This document shows, piece by piece, positions 55,346 to 64,000 of a DNA stretch of 64,000 nucleotides. The stretch spans positions 21,054,428 through 21,118,427 of the forward strand of contig NC_135223.1 of assembly GCF_052324685.1 (NCBI RefSeq), given 5' to 3'. Every line of letters begins with the position of its first letter. Positions within the stretch are counted from its first letter, which is position 1. This stretch comes from Brachyhypopomus gauderio (Eukaryota; Chordata; Actinopteri; Gymnotiformes; Hypopomidae). The position numbers and the translations under genes are program-made. Below the pieces are notes generated by a model that saw only the letters and a list, made by a program, of their open reading frames with translations, was not told the DNA's origin and searched no databases.

Positions 55346-56039
55346 GCCAACTGTGTTTCTGCTCCGCTCCTTCAGTGTCTCGCTGTGTCATGGCAACTTC
55401 ATCCAGGCAAAGTCACTAAAACTACACGTAAAGTATGAAAACCGTTTAGTAACATTTGACTTTGTGTGAATTCAGTAATCACACAAATTTGTAATTTGTA
55501 ATAAGAGTGCGGTATCCGGGTGCAGTGATATTCATTTGGTAATACATTAAATATGTTTGGTAATGCTGTAGCGTTTGGTTAGCAGTGGGTCTCTTGTTCT
55601 CTCTTAAAGACCATGTTTCTGTTAACATCTCACACAGTACACAGTATATACAGTATGTGAGTCTGGAGCTTTGTTGCTGCCGTCTCTGTTAAACTGGGTA
55701 GTTCCTTGTCTGTTGAAGAACACCATTAAAAAGTCTTAATCTGTGTGTTTTTCAGGAGTTCGAACATATTTCTGGTGATGAGATCATGTTGGAAGGAGTG
55801 TTGATGGTAGCTGGGAGTTGGTGCTACGGTAAGTGTGATGGAGACTGGAACAGTTTTCTAAAGTTAAATCTGTTTCTGATGGAGACCGATAGAGAGCTAA
55901 ATACAGGGAGCTATAAATGTCTGACTAGTGCAGTGGGCTCCAGAGTGTTCAGTTTGATACAGTTCTGAGAAACCTAAAGATAAAATATAGTGATGGTTGG
56001 TAGACCTCCTGAATCATTGCTTTGACCAAAGCTTAGTGA

Positions 56040-58030
56040 GATAGTCCAAAGGTGCAAGTTTGACTCCCAACAGGACCAGTGATTATGTAGCAGAATGTCG
56101 TGGGATGGGACAGGACCGCAAATATGGCATCAACTCTTTTCTGCAGATGCTGCAGTACTGTAGAATGAACGATGAAAGAATGGCAGTGGCTGCAGGAGAC
56201 TCAGTTAACACTGTAAACGCACTTCAAAAACGTCATTACTGAAAATTGCATTATGAATGGAAGCGGCCAACGCTCAAGATTCACCATGGAAACCTGCATC
56301 AGTGCTGTGACACAACGTACGAAACAAACAGAGGGCACCACACGCAGAGCAACAAACAACACAGCACAGGAATAAAGATTCACAAATCAAGAAGTGTTGT
56401 GGGCAAAAACAGAAAAAAACAAACAAAAGTAGGTGTAGACAGATTAAATGGATTTTAAATGGACAAAATGTGAATTTTGAAGTTGTCACTGGGTGCAGTT
56501 TGACAACTATAAAAAGATTATTATAAAAGAAAAAAATATATTACAAAAGACATGGAAGAAAACAGCCCAGTCTTAAAAACGACAGAAATTAAGACTGAGC
56601 CATACACACGCCGGCCCACATGAGGAATTACTAATGTGAAAGTTACAAACACTATCTGGCATGTAGTGAAGTTTCAATGACCTGACCTACTAGGAAGAAG
56701 ACGGTTAGAGGAAACGATTTGACTGGTGCAAAATAAAGCAGCAAACAAAGTGCATAAGGAAAAAAACAAAAGAAGAGACTCCAGGAAGTTCTGCTGGTTT
56801 TTCTCAAGCCTGCATGAAGAACTATGGTGACTATAAACTCACCATAGACACAGCCGCTTCATTTGAACCTGTGTGCACCTGTGTACCTTCATGTGGACCT
56901 GTGTGTAGCACAGGTCAAAGGTCAGCAAATCTCAAAGCTGGAAACAAGGCACGAGTTTCAGCAGATGCAGGTGGAGTCCAAAACGTTTCCGACCGTGACC
57001 ATCCGCACCTGTAATATCTCAAAGGGAGATGAAAGGGCTTTTGCAGGTGCATCTAAGAGTCTTGTGTTTAGATGGGATCCTGCTTAGCTTAGAAACGTTA
57101 AGGTTGTGAAGAGGTTAGTAGATGGTAGGGTTTCATCTAAAATGGAGTGAGTGTGTGTTCAGGCAAGATGAGGTGGAATATTTAGGCCCCAAAGTTGAAG
57201 CTCAAGAGCTGCGTCCTGTGGAATCAAAGTGAAGGTCCCAGTAGACACTGCAGCACCCTGCAGTATTCTGAGCTAAAAGCCTTTTTACATATGTTGAACT
57301 ATTATAAGAAATTCTCGCCAAACTTGCCAGTCCTCCCAGCTCTACTACATAAGCCCCTGAGAAAAAGATGCTTACTGGGAATGACAAAAAAGAGCGAGAA
57401 AACGCAGAATTCCAAGACACTATTCAGCAGATAAGCTCCTGCTCCCCTTACGGAGTGTGTGCTGTCATATCACAGGAGAGATGGCACTGATAAACCCACT
57501 AGTTTTGTATATCACTCTGGTGGAGAAACGACTCACAGCTGGATAAAGGCGGCTTGGCTGTGATCTTTAGTATACAGAACATGGTCATTAATTTACAATT
57601 TGTATTGACTGTAATTTTAATTTACCTATTTAATGAAAAGGAAGCACCTCCAAAGCTGGATAACAGAGAGTGCGGAGAAGAATGATGCTAATGAGTACAT
57701 ATGCATATATCATAATATAATAGCATAGTGAGATCATTTAGATGTGACAGCAGGGCTTGGACCAAGGAGTGATGGGAGTCGCCCGAGAAACCCTAGTCAA
57801 AAATTCACTCTGACTACGCCGCGCCCTTCCTGTGCAAAGATGTTCTTTAATCACTATTGACGCTCTTTCAAAATGGATTGACATTAATCCCACAATCACA
57901 GCACAGTAGAGATATTGACATAAGATATGTTAGTGTTGATCACACAGCCATCTAGTGTGTGATGCTGTTAGCCATCTAGAAAAGGGCTAAAAAACAAGTT
58001 AAACCCCCACAAGAACAGGCAGGATCTGGC
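56040..58030 (+). mobile_element. Ty3/gypsy retrotransposon pol remnant
   Basis: In broken plus-strand frames, the order of a gypsy pol can be read: a protease-like YKLTIDTAAS (about 56832-56861); reverse transcriptase end LKAFLHMLNYYKKFSPNLP (about 57271-57330); RNase H-like PYGVCAVISQ (about 57448-57477) and LDKGGLAVIF (about 57541-57570); and integrase core KIHSDYAAPFL (about 57805-57840). Stops and frameshifts are many, and LTRs were not found. Sequence from about 56.0 to 56.8 kb may be the gag part, but that is weak. Confidence 0.75.
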
Positions 58031-58619
58031 TGTCCAACAGGATAACACTTAATCATGGGTAATTTAATTTATTATGTAATTAACAGCTATAGTGTCATTT
58101 TGGGTGAAATCCCAGTTTAATTATAGGATGTAAATAGAGGCTAAGTTAGCGAGGATTGTATTTCAAGGTATGACGCTGACGTTTCTAGCACCTGACTGGG
58201 GTTGTCTATCATTCAAAAAGAACTTGAGGTAACAAATATGTTATTGTGTCAAGATAATGACATACATAACGATATCTATCAAGTTCAATGAGAGTAAACA
58301 GAAGGAACAAACTGAAGGTACAAACAGAACAAAAAGACAGATTGGGTTTGGGGGATTCTTAGATGTAAGATGTGTTTAAGGTTGTTTCACAATCATTATA
58401 ATTGACACACACTGCTCTTTATTTAGGTGAGAGACCATTCTGTCATCTTATTGGTCGATGTCGAGAAAACATCATAGGACTTGTCAGACTAGGCAAGAAA
58501 ATGCAGGAAATATATTTGTTGTTGTGGACACCACATCGTTGTTCTTTGATTGTGTCACACCGAGACATGTACCTGTCGATCGAGCATGACGCTGAGCATT
58601 TAAATGGACTATTACACTT

Positions 58620-58796
58620 ACACACACACACACACACATACACACACACACACACACAAATGCATGTATGTACAATATGTATGTGTGTGTATGTATGTAT
58701 GTATGTATGTATGCATGTACAGTATGTATGTATGTACAGTATGTATGTATGTATGTACAGTATGTATATATGTACAGTATGTATGTATGTATGTTT
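58620..58796. repeat. (CA)n and (TATG)n compound microsatellite
   Basis: A CA run is followed by TATG units interrupted at intervals by tacag. Confidence 0.93.
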
Positions 58797-59790
58797 GGCA
58801 TAGCCAGATACCCACATTTCCGTTACTTCTTCAGCTCTAATACCAGTCTCATACATTAATGGGCAGGCAGTAAATAAATAAATTATGAAAGTTTTCTTCA
58901 GATCTATGTATGTGCTGTTATATTGTAGGCTAAATCATATTTACACAAGGCATGTGAGTTAATATGATTGTCTTATAATCAGGTGATGATGGTTTTCCTC
59001 TTAGAGTGTTAACCGGTGTTACCAGTGTTCTTTCAAACCTCGACAAAACTTTAACTGTTAACTGTGAGTGTTTAAGAGAGAGTCACTGTGAGAGTCACTT
59101 TAACAGAATATATAGACAACTCCTTACTAATCTCTCTTTATATGTGATTTAGGAATACAACTATGAAGTATAAAGTATTTCAAATAACTGAAGAGCATTT
59201 TACAGAGCTTATACTTTGGTTAACATAGCTATCATTAGCTGGCAAATCTCAAATATGTAGTAAGTACACTACCCTAAATATTGAACTGCAGATACATAGT
59301 GAGCTTCATTCTACTGTCTTCACGGCTGCAGCTGAGGGACAATCCCAATATGTGTAGTGAATATCAGTGAATCGCCACTTTAAACTACAATTTCTACATT
59401 TACTTGATTGTTGTAAAGCACCATACATCATTTTACAGTTACAAAATGACATAGAAATAATTTTCTATTCATTATTTATTTGATTTTAATGAAAATGCTC
59501 CTGTAGCTATTTAAAGAGCCCATTAGCAAGATAAATTTGTCACTGATGTGACACAGACAGACAATTGCGGGCAAACAAACCAGAGAGAAGTTTTTTTTTC
59601 TTTTTTTCTTTATCATGTAGCATCAAGCATGATCAGTAATTCTTCACTGAAGAAATGGAGAGAAAAAAAGAGAATTATGAAGAAATACAGAAACAGTATT
59701 GGGAGTGTGCTTAAAGAACAGGGAGGGTACTAAGAGTAAGTGAATATATTATTAGCACTCACTTTTCTTACTTAGAAAAGCACATCATAT

Positions 59791-59792
59791 TT

Positions 59793-59828
<36 letters not shown>

Positions 59829-59832
59829 TCAG
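59791..59832. repeat. (TTTC)n microsatellite
   Basis: About ten copies of ttct. Confidence 0.95.
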
Positions 59833-61157
59833 TTATTTAGTCTGTTGATCTATTCTATTTAGCCTACTCCTGTGGTCTCATAATGGAGCCCATTATAATA
59901 CTGTAAATTTGTAAGTGGCTTGCCCAGTTTGTGGACCAGGGAGAACAATGATGAAATTGTGAAGGATAGCAGAGATGAGACGGATTGAATGGGGAAGAAT
60001 TTGGTGAAGAAAACAGAATGGATAAGTAAGTCTTTGATTGAATCAGGGGTCCTGTGGAGGCAGGAAACTTACTTAAGGATATTCCCCTGCAAAGCCAGTC
60101 TGTCCTTGGTGATGTCTTCCTCAATATGAGCTCAGAGCAGGAGGGGAACAGGGGAGAGTGTCCATAAAATAAAGAGCAAACCTAAAATCAAGATGGATCC
60201 ACCCTAGAGTCCAGTCCCCTGAGGGTTTCTCTATCACATTTAGATAGATGAAAAAGAAGCCATTGAATGTGGCTTTTTGTAAAATATGATATCATCACCT
60301 CAGAGGAAAGATTTGTTTCCATTCATCTTTTAAAAGTGCTTTATTTATTCCTGCCTCAAGAATGGCTAACTGAAAAATGATAAAGTTTACTGCAATACTT
60401 ATATAAGTTGTAGTGAACCAAGCTTGTTTGGACCCTGCAAGCCATGCTAATGAAGGCTTCCTTTTTAAAGAGTACACTTCATTAAAGTTTGTGCTTACTT
60501 GAAATACTCTTTGAGCAGCACTTATGAATTCATTTCTTTCAGTAAGGTCTGGAAGTGACCAAAGTAAAATTATGGATAGACTCTACATGGCAGCAATATT
60601 GTTCTGTCAAAGTTCTCACTGATTACCCCATGGGTTTCCCTCAGGGTTTGCTAAATGGTGTCTGGGTATCACCATTAAATGGGTTAACAATTATTTTTTC
60701 TCTGAAATGAAGGGCAGTGACCCTAATATGAGGCCACTTAGTGTCTGTAATAAGATGATAATTGGGTGATGATTATGACCCCCCCCGCACCAAAACTTCT
60801 CACCCGTATTCATACTGACTGTCAGTTAGTCATAATGGATTATAGCCACATTACTTACATTTATCACTTCTTGCATAAAAAGATGGTGTGTGTGTGTGTG
60901 TGTGTGTGTGCGTGCGCAGCCATGCATGCACTTATTGTAAATGTATGTATGTGGATAGGGTGTGTGGGCTGGATGCGGTGATGATATTCCACATCATCTG
61001 ATCTCTTCCTTCATCATCGCCACTTTTTCCATTCGTTGCTCCTCTCTTCTCGTTCTCTTCACTGATGACTGTTGTAATTGCGTGTGCACATTTCCCCTAA
61101 GGGCTTCCAAATTAAAAGAAAGTACTCCATCCATCCAGGCAGTCCCCCACTTAACAC

Positions 61158-61178
61158 ACATACACACACACACACGCA

Positions 61179-61243
<65 letters not shown>
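61158..61243. repeat. (CA)n microsatellite
   Basis: CA run of about 85 bp with a few CG interruptions at its start. Confidence 0.95.
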
Positions 61244-61246
<3 letters not shown>

Positions 61247-63057
61247 GCCCTGCTCTGGGGACTGTGAGCTTATTTGAATGGAACCTCCCGTCTCCGTCTC
61301 ATGCATCGTGTCACTAATGAATAAATAAAACACACACGCGGAGGCTCGACTTTCACACATGGGTGCCCGTGCTGTGATGAGATGCTCGTCTTAAGGGCAG
61401 GATGAGAAGGACAGTCATTACCATGGCAGGGAAGATCTTAGCAAGAGCTTGACAGTACAAAGGCATCTTTGCATATGGTGTCCTTATACTTTATTAATCC
61501 CTAATAAAAATATTTTATCAAAATTTCCTGACAAATGGATGCTTTTTGATTTGTTTATTATTAGGATGTTTAATTGAGAAAAATAACAAATCGATTGACT
61601 ATAAAAATACTATTGACTATGAAAATATAGATATAAGACCTTCCCAGGTATTTATGAGATTTATGAAGCACATACAAGAATGTAACATCATCCTCTCTGA
61701 AACTCTCCAGTGAGGTTGGTAAGCAGCAGGAAGTGGTTCAGCTCCACAAAGTGCTCAGAAATGTTCAACTTTCAATGTTCAACTTTGGCATAGCTTGCAA
61801 AAATGCAGCAATCTTTCCCTTTCAGTTGATATAAGCAGATAATTTAAAAATACATTTTTTAAAATTTTTTGTATCATCACGATTATCTGATATTTTTAGT
61901 ACCGTTTAGTTGTTTGCATACTTATTCAACACTAATATTAAAGTCCTCAGCATGCTTTGAAGGTGAAATTCTGACTGCAAGCTTTCAAAAAAGGTATTCC
62001 AGCACACTTCCTGCAGGAACATCTAACACCAGATCATTCTCAGCTCTTCTCTTAAAACATGATATTATTTGTATGGTGTATTTCTCCTTTGTTAGTGAAT
62101 ACTGTATACTTATGTTAATAGTACATGCTTTGCAAACCTCCCTAATGAAATACCAAATGAACCGAATTTCTTTCTTAGAATGTGTCAAGAGAATGAAAAC
62201 ACTGGAAATATTTTTTTACCCTCCTTCCTGCAGAGTAGACATACTGGAGATATCTCCATGGTGCTTACCACACTTTAAATGTTCCTAGCCATTTTGTATA
62301 GGAGATTGTCTCCACCTACAATATATTTCTACTTTGACCCTTCTGATCATGGCCTCTTTGTGGCCTCAATATGATCACGGCCCAAGTAATATTTTTCTAG
62401 AGAATCAAATAACCCGAGACATGTGATGAGGTGAGATTTACTGCCATGCGCAAACCTATTTCTGCTGCAAATGGTGTCTGCCGCCAAACCGATCGTCTCC
62501 CCTTACTTCTGCCAGCTTTCTACAGTGAAATTGTACTGGAACCAGATGTCATTGTGAAACTCATTAATGACCTTCTTACAATCCGTGTTTATGACTGGGC
62601 TACCACACTCCTACCCACCAGGTGCCTGGTAATGAGCCCAGTCGTGGGCATTTTCTGCCATTACATCATTCACATGGGTCTGCACATCGTGGGTAGTTGA
62701 GGTGATCCCATGTTATGTAAAGTGGTTTAGATGTCCAGGAAAGCACTTTAACCTCATGAGACACCGTAGCCTCACACAAAGAGGCTCTACAATCTGGCGC
62801 CAACGTGCCCGGGTATTAGCGGGTCACACCGCATGTGCCATTCTTCATTCCTAAACTTCCAGGTTTTTCTCTTTTTTGTGGTATGCCTTCATATAGTGAT
62901 GAAACTCATGGAGTACAGGTGTGTCATCCTCCACAGCTGATGAACAGTATCAGGGCAACCAAATATGGTCATTTTTCCATATGGAGTATTTTAATACAAT
63001 ATTTGGAGAATTTATATATTATACTTTGTATGTTTATGGTTTAAGAAAAAACAACAG
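61244..63057. other. Non-coding region, no gene recognised
   Basis: Unique sequence with no known coding signature. The open frame at 62431-62700 (89 residues) matches no family I know and has no splice context. Confidence 0.4.
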
Positions 63058-63512
63058 CTAAGACTGCTCCTATCATTGAGGTTAAGACTGCTCCTCTCTG
63101 TGAGGCTAAGACTGCTCCTCTCTGTGAGGCTAAGACTGCTCCTCTCTGCGAGGCTAAGACTGTGTGAGGCTAAGACTGCTTCTCCCTGTGAGATTAAGAC
63201 TGCTACTCTCTGTGAGGCTAAGACTGCTCCTCTCTGCGAGGCTAAGACTGTGTGAGGCTAAGACTGATCCTATATGTGAGGCTAAGACTGCTCCTCTCTG
63301 TGAGGCTAAGATTGCTCCTCTCTGTGAGGCTAAGACTGCTCCTATATGTGAGGTTAAGACTGCTCCTCTCTGTGAGGTTAGGACTGTGTGAGGCTAAGGC
63401 CTCTGTGAGGCTAAGACTGCTCCTCTCTGTGAGGTTAAGAGTGTCTGAGGCTAAGATTGCTCCTCTCTGTGAGGCTAAGACTGCTCCTCTCTGTGAGGCT
63501 AAGACTGCTCCT
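63058..63512. repeat. 24-bp minisatellite with deletion variants, about 20 copies
   Basis: The basic unit is ctaagactgctcctctctgtgagg. Shorter forms of about 14 bp (ctaagactgtgtgagg type) recur and shift the frame. Frames rich in Leu and Arg, or in Glu-Ala-Lys, are artefacts of the repeat. Confidence 0.93.
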
Positions 63513-64000
63513 ATCAGGGCAGCTGCACATTTGCTGTGCAGCAGCTACGTGGGGATGTAACTCTCTGCAAATGTGCTTCTAATTAGTCAGTAATGGCATC
63601 ATAAATTTGCAGATCAGGGTTTCAGAGGTGGACGTTTTAATGAAGTGGTGAAATGGGTTGCCCCTCAGGGCCTGCGGTGTCCACGGGGCTGTTGGCTCAC
63701 CCCTCACACATCAGCACACAGGAGCCCCATTCACCTCGTATAACACCCACAAAGGCTCCCCAGAGTTCCCGCCTGTGGAGTGGCTTCGTGAGCACGGCTC
63801 TCCTGACCCACCAACAAGATGTTTAACGCGAGCATTGACGTTTTCTTTTAACCTTGATAAAAAGGGCGTATGCTGGAAAAAGCGGTTAAGCACAATCATT
63901 ATATGACTTTATTGATTTATATATATTAGTTCGTTCCCATGCAGCACTCGATAGGCTATTGTGGATTCTGCCAAATGGACCCAGGGAAAATCATTAGCAC
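63513..64000. other. Unique non-coding sequence at the window edge
   Basis: No gene, RNA or transposon signature was recognised up to the last base. Confidence 0.4.

Larger units (their letters stand above)
58031..61155. other. Non-coding region, no gene recognised
   Basis: Contains a (CA)n/(TATG)n repeat at 58620-58796, a (TTTC)n at 59791-59832 and a (GT)n at 60886-60911. Nothing else was supported. Confidence 0.45.

Noticed and set aside
62431-62700. 89-codon plus-strand open frame
   Set aside because: No family match, no splice context and no neighbouring exons. Possibly conserved non-coding sequence, but nothing supports a gene.

Overview
The window is vertebrate nuclear DNA, almost certainly from a ray-finned (teleost) fish. 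It has split genes with GT-AG introns, long (CA)n, (TA)n and (CT)n microsatellites, an L2-type LINE with the fish-typical TTGA tail, and several Tc1-like, hAT, Harbinger and Ty3/gypsy remnants. There are no operons, CRISPR arrays or prokaryotic signals. I cannot name the species.

Four genes can be supported. (1) tgfb2, minus strand: only coding exon 1 (11522-11867) with a long 5' leader and a promoter with a TATA box and E-box near 12.78-12.80 kb. Everything from 11521 down to base 1 is probably its first intron. (2) rrp15, minus strand, five coding exons from 18942 to 15790 (257 aa), lying just upstream of tgfb2 in the same orientation. (3) An unrecognised two-exon plus-strand gene (20215-22474, 499 aa), predicted to be a multi-pass, Gly/Ala-rich membrane protein with a central charged helix. 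(4) rragc, plus strand, seven coding exons from 31379 to 36482 (381 aa), a Rag GTPase that signals amino acids to mTORC1 at the lysosome. The exon phases of rrp15 and rragc join consistently through all introns.

Layout: 1-11.5 kb is presumed tgfb2 intron 1, holding a GTGGGGAGTGC-type minisatellite into which a hAT MITE and a 5'-truncated L2 LINE have inserted, a 28-bp minisatellite and many microsatellites. 11.5-19 kb holds tgfb2 exon 1 and rrp15. 19.4-19.9 kb is a dead retrotransposon 3' end. 20.2-23.3 kb is the unknown gene. 23.3-31 kb is intergenic and rich in transposons: a gypsy fragment cut by a hAT MITE, then a decayed hAT transposon inside a TA repeat that itself carries a Harbinger MITE and a foldback element. 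31.4-38 kb is rragc. From about 38 kb to the end I see no host gene, only Tc1-like and gypsy remnants, several minisatellites and candidate regulatory DNA, including PBX/MEIS-type sites near 49.4 kb.

The genes have unrelated roles: growth-factor signalling, ribosome biogenesis, an unknown membrane role and nutrient sensing. rrp15 and tgfb2 are also tandem neighbours in human. I see no evidence of a previously undescribed multi-gene system. The most novel item is the 499-aa membrane protein gene.
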